Below, in pieces: positions 1 through 6,694 of a stretch of DNA of 8,061 bases; within the stretch, counting starts at the first letter, position 1, and every line of letters begins with the position of its first letter. Both the position numbers and the translations under genes were made by a program. The stretch is taken from the NCBI GenBank assembly GCA_003164075.1, contig PLRZ01000239.1:416-8476 (forward strand), written 5' to 3'. The stretch is from Bryobacterales bacterium. Lineage in GTDB: Bacteria; Acidobacteriota; Terriglobia; Bryobacterales; Bryobacteraceae. A model generated the notes under the pieces. It searched no databases and was not told the DNA's origin. It saw only the letters and a list, made by a program, of their open reading frames with translations.

Positions 1-2
1 CG

Positions 3-94
3 GCGCCGAGACTCTTCTCGGCGCTCCGGGACGCTGGATGGCGCTCGCGAAGAGGGTCGAGATGAGTCTCGACCCTGCAGGCAGGAGTGCCTGC
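3..94. repeat. Cluster of three perfect inverted repeats (REP-like hairpins)
   Basis: Three perfect inverted repeats lie close together. The first pairs 3-10 (GCGCCGAG) with 17-24 around a 6-base loop. The second pairs 53-62 (AGGGTCGAGA) with 67-76 around the 4-base loop TGAG. The third pairs 77-83 (GCAGGCA) with 88-94 around the loop GGAG and directly abuts the second. Between the first two, GACGC at 30-34 can pair with GCGCTC at 41-46 if one base is bulged, giving a possible fourth hairpin. The 7-mer GGCGCTC also occurs twice, at 20-26 and 40-46. No T-tract follows any stem on either strand, so these are not typical intrinsic terminators. They lie about 260 bases beyond the phoU stop. The best reading is an interspersed palindromic element of the REP type. 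They could also shield the 3' end of the pst-phoU transcript. The inverted repeats are directly visible; their function is inference. Confidence 0.6.
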
Positions 95-356
95 GCCACG
101 AAAACGGGCTCATCCCAAATTCCACGACGTCAGGAGTTCTGAAACGGGTCTACGGAATCGGGTGGATCATATCTCCGCCGTTTCAGTTACGCGGTGAGAA
201 TGGTCAGCCGGCCGGCCTTCCCGTCGGCCTGGTGCGCGACGCTGCCCCGCGGGAAAAGGCCGTGGATTTATGGCCGCTTATCACGGTCACTCCCGAACGC
301 TCGGATATATGAAAGGTCTTCTGGTCCGCACCGACAGTCCCTACCGGCGCCGGGTT
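95..356. other. Region downstream of phoU with no convincing gene
   Basis: I see no supportable gene here. On the plus strand one frame is open from the window edge (base 1) to a TGA at 310-312, about 103 codons. It has no ATG and its first third runs through the hairpin cluster. In DNA this GC-rich an open frame of that length is not strong evidence. On the minus strand the phoU frame stays open for about 50 codons after its TAG stop. A 10-base palindrome, CCGGCGCCGG, lies at 342-351 just beyond the phoU stop, but it has almost no loop and no T-tract, so I do not call it a terminator. Where the pst-phoU transcript ends is not evident. Confidence 0.4.
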
Positions 357-1040
357 CTACTCCCGAGGCGTGCTCAAGTCCGTCTCTTCCTGCGCGCGGT
401 GGCGCACGTCGATGCCCTTCACCAGGAACACCACGTCTTCCGCGATATTAGTCGCGTGATCGCCGATCCGTTCCAGATTGCGCGCCACGAAAATCAGGTC
501 CACCGCCGCCGGCACTACACCGGGATCTTTCTGCATCGTTGCCAATAACTCGGCATACACCGCGTCGCGCAACTTATCCACCTCGTCGTCGGAGAGCAGA
601 ACATTGCGCGCCATCTCCGTATCCGAGTTCACGAACGCATCCAGACAGCGCAACAACATCGATTGCACCAGCGAGGCCATCTTGGGGATGTCGATCATGG
701 GCTTCACCAGCGGATGATGCATCAGCGAGAGCGAACGCTCGGCGATGTGCTGCGCCAGGTCGCCAATACGCTCCAGATCGGTGTTGATCTTCAGCGCCGA
801 CGTCAGAAAGCGCAGATCGCGGGCCACCGGCTGGTTGAGCGCCAGCAGACGTGTCGCCAGGCCGTCGATCTCCATTTCCATGCGGTTGATCTGCGGCTCG
901 TCGCGGATCACCTGCTCGGCCAATTCCCGGTTCTGCTCCACCAGGGAACGGACGCTGCGATGGATGGCGGATTCCACCAGCCCGCCCATTTCCAGCAGTT
1001 TATGATTCAGTTCTTCGAGTTCAACGGTGAAATGACGCAC
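357..1040 (-). CDS. phoU: PhoU, phosphate signalling/transport regulator
   Basis: PhoU is a cytoplasmic all-helical protein that links the PstSCAB transporter to the PhoR kinase and keeps the Pho regulon off when phosphate is plentiful. The 227-residue product has the family's two similar three-helix halves. Each carries the ExxxD metal-binding signature within an ERIGD motif, at residues 90-94 and 190-194, followed by HIAE and NIAED respectively. The N-terminal stretch ELEELNHKLLEMGGLVE matches the usual PhoU start. I chose the GTG at 1040: it is preceded by AAAGGGG at 1051-1057, 10 bases upstream, and gives the normal family length. The same frame runs open to an ATG at 1274, but the extra 78 residues lie inside pstB and do not resemble PhoU. 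A second GTG at 1064 would add only 8 residues. It is the last gene of the cluster, 65 bases after pstB, as is usual in pst operons. The TAG stop is at 357-359. Confidence 0.93.
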   Translation of the reverse strand: MRHFTVELEELNHKLLEMGGLVESAIHRSVRSLVEQNRELAEQVIRDEPQINRMEMEIDGLATRLLALNQPVARDLRFLTSALKINTDLERIGDLAQHIAERSLSLMHHPLVKPMIDIPKMASLVQSMLLRCLDAFVNSDTEMARNVLLSDDEVDKLRDAVYAELLATMQKDPGVVPAAVDLIFVARNLERIGDHATNIAEDVVFLVKGIDVRHRAQEETDLSTPRE

Positions 1041-1105
1041 CTGAGTCCATCCCCTTTCCGGCACGGCCAGTTTGTAATCGGCGATTCCCGCAAGATGATT
1101 TGAGT

Positions 1106-1960
1106 CTACCCGAATCGGCCGGTAATGTAATCTTCCGTCTCTTTCTTCGCGGGATTGCGAAAGATGAGGTCGGTCTTGCTGTATTCGATTAACTTCCCCA
1201 TCAGGAAGAAGCCGGTGAAATCGGCGACGCGCGCGGCCTGCTGCATATTGTGCGTCACAATCACCATGGTGCATTGGTCCTTGAGGGTGAACATCAGCTC
1301 TTCAATTTTGGCCGTGGCGATGGGGTCGAGCGCGGAGCAAGGCTCGTCGAGCAGGAGCACCTCGGGGTCTACCGCCAGCGCGCGCGCAATGCACAGGCGC
1401 TGCTGCTGGCCGCCGGAGAGCGCATAGGCCGATTCGTGCAACTTGTCTTTCACTTCGGACCAGAGAGCGGCCCGCTGCAGGCTGCGCTCCACCCGGTCGC
1501 GCATCTCGCTCCGCTTGGCCATGCCGTTGATCTTCAGGCCATACGCGATGTTGTCGTAGATCGACTTCGGAAAGGGATTGGGCCGCTGGAAAACCATGCC
1601 CACGCGCCGCCGCAAATTGGTCACGTCCACGCCGCGCACGTCTTCGTTATCCAGCAGAATCCGGCCTTCCATGCGCGAGTTTTTGATCGTATCGTTGATG
1701 CGGTTCAAATTCCGCAGGAAGGTCGACTTGCCGCATCCCGAAGGCCCGATCAGCGCCGTCACTTTGCGCTCCAGCATGTCGAGCGAGATATCGTACAGCG
1801 CTTGAAACTTACCGTAATAGAAATTGACGTTGGTGGCCCGCAGTTTGGGACCCGCTGCGGGTGTGGGCGTGGGCACGGAGGCCCCCTTTCGGTCCTGGAC
1901 GGTCTTCGGTTGCGGAGCGTACTCGGGTGCGCTGCTCATAAGATTCTCGAAATTAGCCAC
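1106..1960 (-). CDS. pstB: PstB, phosphate ABC transporter ATP-binding protein
   Basis: PstB is the cytoplasmic ATPase that dimerises beneath PstC-PstA and powers phosphate import. The 284-residue product shows every ABC ATPase motif. Walker A is GPSGCGKST (72-80). The Q-loop glutamine is Q125, in [11 protein letters not shown], which is typical of PstB. The signature is LSGGQQQR (181-188), Walker B is VLLLDEP (201-207) with catalytic E206, the D-loop is SALDP (209-213) and the switch histidine is H237 (THNM). Residues 1 to about 38 form a Pro/Ala-rich leader absent from the roughly 257-residue E. coli protein. The start is uncertain. The GTG at 1960 overlaps the pstA stop by 8 bases and suits translational coupling, with AGGGAG some 12 bases upstream. 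An ATG at 1939 would give 277 residues but has a weaker ribosome site. The family call is firm. Confidence 0.95.
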   Translation of the reverse strand: MANFENLMSSAPEYAPQPKTVQDRKGASVPTPTPAAGPKLRATNVNFYYGKFQALYDISLDMLERKVTALIGPSGCGKSTFLRNLNRINDTIKNSRMEGRILLDNEDVRGVDVTNLRRRVGMVFQRPNPFPKSIYDNIAYGLKINGMAKRSEMRDRVERSLQRAALWSEVKDKLHESAYALSGGQQQRLCIARALAVDPEVLLLDEPCSALDPIATAKIEELMFTLKDQCTMVIVTHNMQQAARVADFTGFFLMGKLIEYSKTDLIFRNPAKKETEDYITGRFG

Positions 1961-2804
1961 GTGGAACGGACACTCCCTTGGCGAGGACCAGCCGGGCCAG
2001 GATGTTGGCGGTCAGGACTCCGCCGATTAGGACCAGGCCCGCGGCCCAGGCTTGCCGGTGCCAATCGTCGTAGGCCGATAAGGCTCGAAAGTATATCATT
2101 ACCGGGAGGGAAGCCGTCGGTTGGGTGATCGAACCATTCCAGAATTGATTATTAAACGCCGTAAACAAGAGCGGCGCCGATTCACCGGAAATGCGCGCCA
2201 CCCCGAGGATCATGCCCGTCAGGATCCCCTTGCTGCCGGCAGGCACCACAACAGTGGCAACCATTCTCCACTTGGTAGCGCCCAGCGCCAATGCCCCTTC
2301 TCGAAGCGAGTTGGGCACCTCGCGCAGAAACTGCTCGGTTTGCCGCGCCACAATAGGAATCAACATCACACTGAGCGCGATGGAGCCGGCCACTCCTGAA
2401 AACTGCCGCATCGGAACCACTAGCAGGCCCCAGGCGAGCAGGCCCACCACGATCGAGGGGATTCCGTTCAGCAAATCCGAAACGTACCGAACCACCGACG
2501 CGAACACCTTGTCCTCGAATTCGGACAGGTAAACGCCCGCGAAAAATCCAATGGGAAGGCCTATGAGCGCCGCCACGGCGACAATTTCCAGGCTGCCGAG
2601 AATCGCGTTGGCCATCCCGCCGCCCGTTTCCCCCGCCGAAAGCGGCAACTTGGTGAAGAAATTCCAATCGAGCGAACGGCCGCCGTAATAAACCAGAAAT
2701 CCCAATATCAAAAAGAGAAAGGCGACGGTGACAGCGGTGAAGACGCCGGTAACCGTCAGCATCACTGCGTTTACACCCTTGCGCCAAATGAGCCGCTTGC
2801 TCAT
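1953..2804 (-). CDS. pstA: PstA, phosphate ABC transporter permease
   Basis: PstA is one of the two inner-membrane permeases that form the phosphate channel with PstC. The 283-residue product has about six hydrophobic segments, roughly at 13-39, 69-93, 107-131, 137-156, 190-213 and 252-275. The cytoplasmic EAA loop that docks on PstB starts near residue 168 ([13 protein letters not shown], ending at VVVP 185-188). The segment [16 protein letters not shown] (111-126) is characteristic of PstA/Pst[15 protein letters not shown] after the EAA loop, with GESAPLL, is typical of PstA, whereas PstC has ALGETMAV there. The ATG start overlaps the pstC stop as ATGA (2801-2804), so translation is probably coupled. 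No close Shine-Dalgarno is seen: AAAGGG lies about 16 bases upstream. Its 3' end overlaps the likely GTG of pstB. The length is normal for the family. Confidence 0.95.
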   Translation of the reverse strand: MSKRLIWRKGVNAVMLTVTGVFTAVTVAFLFLILGFLVYYGGRSLDWNFFTKLPLSAGETGGGMANAILGSLEIVAVAALIGLPIGFFAGVYLSEFEDKVFASVVRYVSDLLNGIPSIVVGLLAWGLLVVPMRQFSGVAGSIALSVMLIPIVARQTEQFLREVPNSLREGALALGATKWRMVATVVVPAGSKGILTGMILGVARISGESAPLLFTAFNNQFWNGSITQPTASLPVMIYFRALSAYDDWHRQAWAAGLVLIGGVLTANILARLVLAKGVSVPRG

Positions 2805-3760
2805 GACCGTTTTGAACCCTTTCGAGTGGTGGCGACGATCATCAGCCGCGCAACTGCGTTGATGAGGATCGTCAGAACGAACAAGACTAATCCAAGCTCC
2901 ACCAGTGCGGCCTGGTAGATGGCCCCGGTCGCCTCCGAGAACTCATTGGCGACGACGGCTGCGATGGAATAACCTGGCGCGAGAAGCGAAGCGCTGATCT
3001 TCGGGTCGTTCCCAATGACCATGGTGACCGCCATGGTTTCGCCCAAAGCCCGCGCGAGGCTGAGGAAAATGGAACCAAAAATTCCCAGTTTCGCATAAGG
3101 GACCACCACCTGCCATGTGGCCTCCCAGCGAGTAGCCCCTAGCGCCAGTGCCGCCTCCCGTTGCTCCCTCGGTACCGCCAGAAGAGACTCACGCGACACC
3201 GAAATAATATACGGGACCGTCATGATCGACAGCACCACCCCGGCGGTCAGAAAGCCTACGCCAAATGACGGTCCCTTGAACAGAGGCAGAAAACCCAGAG
3301 CGGATTTCAGAAACGGCTCCACGTACGACCGCATCAGCGGGACTACAGTAAGAAACCCCAGCAACCCATAAATAACGCTCGGGATGGCGGCCAGGAGCTC
3401 AACGAGAAAAGTCAGCCCATTCGATAGGCCCGCAGGCGCCAGTTCCGCCAGATAAATAGCCGCCCCCACGCCGAGCGGAACCGAGATCAGAAGAGCTAAG
3501 ACTGAGGTGACGACGGTACCGTAGATGAACGGTAGAGCCCCGAATTCTTCCGTTACCGGATTCCACTTCGAAGACGTAAGGAAAGCAAAACCACTTTTCA
3601 GCCGGGAAGGCTCGGAACCAATCCAAAGCTGATAGACAATCAAGGCAGTAACAAACAGGATGACTGCCGCAAAGACCGTGACCACCCAGCGGGCGACAAT
3701 GTCGCCCGTCTGAGTGCGTCGCCGGATTACTGGAGTTTCCACCACTAGCGGTGTAGCCAT
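2801..3760 (-). CDS. pstC: PstC, phosphate ABC transporter permease
   Basis: PstC is the partner permease of PstA. The 319-residue product has a short basic N-terminus, then about six membrane segments, the first near 23-46 and the last near 286-310. The stretch AAIPSVIYGLLGFLTVVPL (124-142) is typical of the family. The EAA loop begins at residue 201 (REAALALGATRW) and ends at VVVP (218-221). It is followed by ARALGETMAVTMVIGN (236-251), which distinguishes PstC from PstA. I chose the ATG at 3760, 17 bases after the pstS stop. The frame stays open back to 3913, but the extra 51 residues overlap the end of pstS and look nothing like PstC. There is no strong Shine-Dalgarno before the ATG (GGCAGCAAGC), so expression may rely on read-through from pstS. 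The gene ends in TGA, which overlaps the pstA ATG. Confidence 0.95.
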   Translation of the reverse strand: MATPLVVETPVIRRRTQTGDIVARWVVTVFAAVILFVTALIVYQLWIGSEPSRLKSGFAFLTSSKWNPVTEEFGALPFIYGTVVTSVLALLISVPLGVGAAIYLAELAPAGLSNGLTFLVELLAAIPSVIYGLLGFLTVVPLMRSYVEPFLKSALGFLPLFKGPSFGVGFLTAGVVLSIMTVPYIISVSRESLLAVPREQREAALALGATRWEATWQVVVPYAKLGIFGSIFLSLARALGETMAVTMVIGNDPKISASLLAPGYSIAAVVANEFSEATGAIYQAALVELGLVLFVLTILINAVARLMIVATTRKGSKRS

Positions 3761-3777
3761 GCTTGCTGCCGCAGGTC

Positions 3778-4818
3778 TTACTTGCCCTTCCCAGCCGGGG
3801 CACCCGGCGCGTTGATCTGCGCGATTTGCCTGGTCTCCTTGGCGACTATTTCTTTCGGCAGCGGAGCATAATAAAGGCCCGCAGCGTACTTTTGGCCGTC
3901 GGCCAACATCCACTGCAGAAATCCCTTGATCGCATCAGTCTTGGCGGCATCCGGAATCTTGCTCGGGATCAGCAGATAGGTGAAGCTGGAAATGGGAAAA
4001 GCCTGTTTCCCGGGAGCATTGGTGATCGAGATGCGAAAATCGGCCGGAATCTCCTTGGCCGCGCCAGCAGCAGCTTCGGTCACGGATTCCACGCCGGCCT
4101 TCACAAAGTTGCCAGCCGCGTTCTTCACCAAACCAGTGGCCAGTTTATTCTGTGCCGCCCACACAAGCTCCACGTAACCAATGGAGTTGGGCGTCTGCTT
4201 CAAAAGACCGGCGACCCCCTCGTTTCCCCTGCCGCCCAAGCCGACCGGCCAACTCACCGACGTATTGGCCCCAACCTTGCTCTTCCATTCGGGGCTGACT
4301 TTGGACAGGTAGTCCGTCCAGACGAATGTGGTTCCACTTCCCTCCGACCGGTGTACGACCTGAATCTCCTCATTTGGAAACTTGACGCCGGGATTGTCCT
4401 TCGTTAAGCGGGAATCGTTCCACTTCGTGATGGTTCCGAGGAAGATGCCGGCTAAGGATTCCGGGGTGAACTTGAGGTCGGCCGAGACGCCCGGAATATT
4501 GTAGGTCGGCACCACGGCTCCCAGCACAGTCGGAAAATGGAAGGCCTTCACCTTCAATTTCGAGAGCTGATCGTCGGTCATCGGCATGTCGGACGCGCCG
4601 AAGTCCACCGTTCCGCCCGTCAATTGGGCAATTCCGCCGCCGGAGCCGATCGATTGGTAATTGATCTCGATGCCGGGATGCAGCTTGTGGTACTGTTCGA
4701 ACCATGTCTGGTAGATCGCCGCTGGAAAGGTTGCGCCAGCAGCGTTGATCTTCTGGGCAGCGGCGATCGACGCGCCCGCCGCCAGCAATACCCCGCACGT
4801 CAATAATCTTCTTTTCAT
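3778..4818 (-). CDS. pstS: PstS, periplasmic phosphate-binding protein
   Basis: PstS captures inorganic phosphate in the periplasm and delivers it to PstC-PstA. The 346-residue precursor starts MKRRLLTCGVLLAAG, a Sec signal peptide probably cut near residues 20-22 (AAAQ). C8 is not in a proper lipobox, so a soluble rather than lipid-anchored protein is likely. Ligand-binding motifs are intact: GATFP (28-32, with T30 and F31), IGSGGG (57-62), FGASD (73-77, with D77) and HRSEGSGTTF (156-165, with R157, S161, G162 and T163). These match the phosphate-contacting residues of E. coli PstS. GNEGVAG (198-204) and IGYVE (213-217) are also typical. The C-terminus ends in a short Ala/Pro/Gly/Lys tail. 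The ATG is preceded by GGAG at 4829-4832, 10 bases upstream. It lies 68 bases after the porin stop, behind a possible Pho box, and leads the pstSCAB-phoU run. Confidence 0.96.
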   Translation of the reverse strand: MKRRLLTCGVLLAAGASIAAAQKINAAGATFPAAIYQTWFEQYHKLHPGIEINYQSIGSGGGIAQLTGGTVDFGASDMPMTDDQLSKLKVKAFHFPTVLGAVVPTYNIPGVSADLKFTPESLAGIFLGTITKWNDSRLTKDNPGVKFPNEEIQVVHRSEGSGTTFVWTDYLSKVSPEWKSKVGANTSVSWPVGLGGRGNEGVAGLLKQTPNSIGYVELVWAAQNKLATGLVKNAAGNFVKAGVESVTEAAAGAAKEIPADFRISITNAPGKQAFPISSFTYLLIPSKIPDAAKTDAIKGFLQWMLADGQKYAAGLYYAPLPKEIVAKETRQIAQINAPGAPAGKGK

Positions 4819-4849
4819 TTCTTGGTATCTCCAATTTTCTCAGAGCATT

Positions 4850-4867
4850 GTTACAGTTCTGTTAAGG
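4850..4867 (-). promoter_or_regulatory. Candidate Pho box upstream of pstS
   Basis: Read on the minus strand, two related heptamers lie exactly 11 bases apart: CCTTAAC (4861-4867) and CTGTAAC (4850-4856), sharing five of seven positions. The known PhoB site is a pair of CTGTCAT-like heptamers with the same 11-base phase, and the second repeat here keeps CTGT. Ten bases further on is GAAAAT (4834-4839), a four-of-six match to a -10 element, at the spacing seen in E. coli phoA. Against it, a start about seven bases beyond that -10 would leave the GGAG ribosome site outside the transcript. The repeats are visible; PhoB binding is inference. Confidence 0.4.
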
Positions 4868-4886
4868 TACCGGGAAATTCCGTGCG

Positions 4887-6545
4887 CTACTTGGCCGGCG
4901 GAGCACTCCCCGGCAAGGTGTAGCGCAAGTCCATGAAGATGGTGTCGTCGTGCGCGGATTTGGGAGCGCCGCCGGCAACGTACCACGGTTCGCGGAAAAC
5001 GTAGGCGTACTGGCCCATCACGTTCACCGCGCCCCACTTGGCATCTTTCCAGATGGTCTGGTTAAAGCCGAAAGTGACTTCCTGTATGTATCGATCCTGA
5101 CTATTGGCCGAACCATGGTAGCCATATCCAATCAGGGTCGTGCCGTTGGCATCGAGCCCCACGTCTTTTCCGATGTAAATGCCGCTCCAGTAAGCGTACA
5201 GCAGGGTCTTGTTCACGGTGGTCTCGAAGCCCTGGATGGTGCCGCCGGAGTGGATCGGACTGATGCTCCCGTCGGAACGGATCATCAGGTCGGGCGCCTG
5301 GCCGAACAGATAGCGGCCACCGCCATCGCTCCAGTAATTGTTGGTGATGAGGCGGAAGTTCTTGGCAACTTCGAGATTGGCGTTAAAAGAGACGCCGCCG
5401 CCCACCTTGGTAAAGTACACGTTGGTATTGGGATTCCAAATTCTGAAAGTCCGCTCGATTCCGGCGACTTCGAAGTGTACCTGCGAGACCGGATCGAACG
5501 CCAGCTTGGCAATGATGTCAGGGTGCAGGTTAGGAGTGGTCTGAACGTTGGTCGCGTTGTCCAACTGGGCGCCCGCCAGAGTAGAAAGCGCCGAAGGAAG
5601 GACCGGCGAGGGACCGCCGCCCGAACCTCCGATATACGCGTCGGGATTTTCCAGAGCGAGACCCACCGCCACCCGATCGCTCGGATGATAAACGAAACGG
5701 ATGCCCGGCTGGCGCGTCCAAGTCAAGCCGGCGAGGTAGTTCACGTCCGTCGCCTGGCTGAAGAAGACGTCGCCCGGCAGCGGCGAGATGCCTTTGCGGT
5801 TCGGGGTGAGCAGGCTCCAGCTCTGGCCGCCGAGGATCTCCCAATCGCCCTTGCGGATATCCACCCAGAACAGGCGCAGGCGCGGCACGAAGGCGCCATT
5901 CGTGACACTGAGATTATTGGTACCGCTGGTGCCCAGGAAGTCGTTCTCGTTATAGCCGATAATGTGCGCGCCTTTGTAATTCGCGTCGATGCGGAATCCG
6001 ATGCGCGAGTTCTGGGGGCTGAAGCGGAATTCGGAAAGTCTCGCCGTGGAGGCGTTATCGAAGGGCACGCTGCCGAAACTGCTGCCGATGGATCCGCCGG
6101 CATTCTCGCTCTTGAATTCCGCCGTGAAATCCATGAAGCCGATGGGCTGAATGGTAGCGTCGCCAATCTTGAGCTGCAGCGGGGCGGAAGCGTCACCCGC
6201 GGGCACTTGCGGATCGAGCACGCGCGGCGCCGGAGCCGGCGGAGCGGGCGGGACCATGGGAGTGGTCGACGCCACTTCGCCCAGGTTCGGCAACATGCGC
6301 ACGGGCGCCACCGGGGCCGGCGCGGCCGCGGCTGTGGCGGCAACCTGGTCCAGAACTTTCTTCTGCGCCGCCAACATCGCGCTCAACTGCTCAATCTGTT
6401 TCTGCTGCTCTTCCAGTTGCGCCTTCAGCTTGGCCAGTTCGGTCGTACCGGTCTTATCGGCCTGATTATCCTGGGCCTGGCCGATGGTGAGAAAGGTCAT
6501 CGCCATCAGGGACAATACGAATGCTGCTCGTCGTGTTCGCTTCAT
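4887..6545 (-). CDS. Outer-membrane porin, DcaP-like, with coiled-coil N-terminus
   Basis: This is probably a trimeric beta-barrel porin of the outer membrane, here suspected of admitting phosphate or phosphorylated solutes. The 552-residue product begins with a signal peptide (MKRTRRAAFVLSLMAMTF, likely cut near A24). A short coiled coil at about 36-68 (heptads around LKAQLEEQQKQIEQL) and an Ala/Pro-rich linker to about 122 follow. The rest is a barrel of alternating strands from IGFMDFTAEF (135-144). The stretch SRIGFRIDANYKGAHIIGYNE (180-200) leading to the FLG turn, then RLRLFWVDI and GGQSWSLLTP (239-248), resembles DcaP-type porins. The last strand (IFMDLRYTL, 536-544) is followed by eight extra residues, so the usual terminal aromatic residue is not at the very end. 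The second of two nearby ATGs is chosen from ribosome-site spacing. The gene sits alone between phoR and pstS with its own candidate operator. Porin is firm; the DcaP family is likely; the substrate is unknown. Confidence 0.8.
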   Translation of the reverse strand: MKRTRRAAFVLSLMAMTFLTIGQAQDNQADKTGTTELAKLKAQLEEQQKQIEQLSAMLAAQKKVLDQVAATAAAAPAPVAPVRMLPNLGEVASTTPMVPPAPPAPAPRVLDPQVPAGDASAPLQLKIGDATIQPIGFMDFTAEFKSENAGGSIGSSFGSVPFDNASTARLSEFRFSPQNSRIGFRIDANYKGAHIIGYNENDFLGTSGTNNLSVTNGAFVPRLRLFWVDIRKGDWEILGGQSWSLLTPNRKGISPLPGDVFFSQATDVNYLAGLTWTRQPGIRFVYHPSDRVAVGLALENPDAYIGGSGGGPSPVLPSALSTLAGAQLDNATNVQTTPNLHPDIIAKLAFDPVSQVHFEVAGIERTFRIWNPNTNVYFTKVGGGVSFNANLEVAKNFRLITNNYWSDGGGRYLFGQAPDLMIRSDGSISPIHSGGTIQGFETTVNKTLLYAYWSGIYIGKDVGLDANGTTLIGYGYHGSANSQDRYIQEVTFGFNQTIWKDAKWGAVNVMGQYAYVFREPWYVAGGAPKSAHDDTIFMDLRYTLPGSAPPAK

Positions 6546-6556
6546 TTCCATCCTTT
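6543..6556 (-). promoter_or_regulatory. Ribosome binding site that decides the porin start
   Basis: On the minus strand AAAGGA (6551-6556) is followed by five bases and the ATG at 6543-6545, a normal spacing. The in-frame ATG at 6549-6551 overlaps the Shine-Dalgarno itself, so it can hardly be the start. The protein therefore probably begins MKRTRR rather than MEMKRTRR, which also gives a cleaner basic N-terminus for the signal peptide. Confidence 0.65.
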
Positions 6557-6584
6557 ATATCGACAAAAATTTACGGCCCCTTTA

Positions 6585-6610
6585 GACGCAACGCGGATGT
6601 GGCTTGCGCC
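6585..6610 (-). other. Weak stem-loop in the porin leader
   Basis: On the minus strand GGCGCAA (6604-6610) can pair with TTGCGTC (6585-6591), seven pairs including one G-U, around a 12-base loop. It lies between the candidate operator and the porin start. The bases after it are TAAAGGGG, so it is not a T-tailed terminator for phoR. It may be a leader structure or chance. Confidence 0.2.
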
Positions 6611-6660
6611 CTTCTGAACATCTGATTTTGGGGACCAAGGGTTGAGCTTAACGGAGACGA

Positions 6661-6689
6661 GTTACGACGCGATGACTAGATCATTAAGA
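6661..6689 (-). promoter_or_regulatory. Candidate Pho box upstream of the porin gene (three phased repeats)
   Basis: On the minus strand three heptamers follow one another at an exact 11-base step: TCTTAAT (6683-6689), TAGTCAT (6672-6678) and TCGTAAC (6661-6667). The middle one matches the PhoB heptamer CTGTCAT at five of seven positions. The outer two resemble the pair before pstS (CCTTAAC and CTGTAAC). The array begins six bases past the phoR stop, in front of the porin gene. Ten bases on, TAAGCT (6645-6650) is only a weak -10 match; if used it would give a leader of about 90 bases. The phased repeats are visible; binding by PhoB is inference. Confidence 0.45.
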
Positions 6690-6694
6690 CTCGC

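Noticed and set aside
342..351. Palindrome CCGGCGCCGG just after the phoU stop, as a terminator
   Set aside because: The loop would be too small to form a hairpin and no T-tract follows on the minus strand.
1041..1274. Upstream extension of phoU to an ATG at 1274
   Set aside because: The extra 78 residues overlap the coding end of pstB in another frame and do not resemble PhoU. The GTG at 1040 has a ribosome site and gives the normal length.
1250..2128. A 292-codon plus-strand frame antisense to pstB and the end of pstA
   Set aside because: pstB on the other strand has every ABC ATPase motif. The plus-strand product shows no motif and is rich in Arg, His and Gly, as expected of a shadow frame.
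2182..2787. A 201-codon minus-strand frame inside pstA
   Set aside because: It is a shifted reading of pstA, Arg- and Gly-rich and without membrane segments. The pstA frame contains the permease motifs.
3761..3913. Upstream extension of pstC to an ATG at 3913
   Set aside because: The 51 added residues lie within the pstS coding sequence and look like out-of-frame translation. The ATG at 3760 gives 319 residues, the E. coli PstC length.
4790..4799. Cys8 of PstS as a lipoprotein attachment site
   Set aside because: The residues before it (RRLLT) do not form a lipobox and the cysteine is too close to the N-terminus. A later AAAQ site fits ordinary signal-peptidase cleavage.
4950..6617. A 555-codon open frame on the plus strand antisense to almost the whole porin gene
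   Set aside because: It mirrors the porin reading frame, its composition is rich in His, Arg and Gly as expected of an antisense shadow in GC-rich DNA, and it shows no recognisable domain. The minus-strand frame has a signal peptide, a coiled coil and barrel motifs.
6625..6640. Short inverted repeat CTTGG...CCAAA in the porin leader, as a phoR terminator
   Set aside because: The stem is only four or five pairs with a three-base loop and lacks a T-tract, so it is too weak to call.
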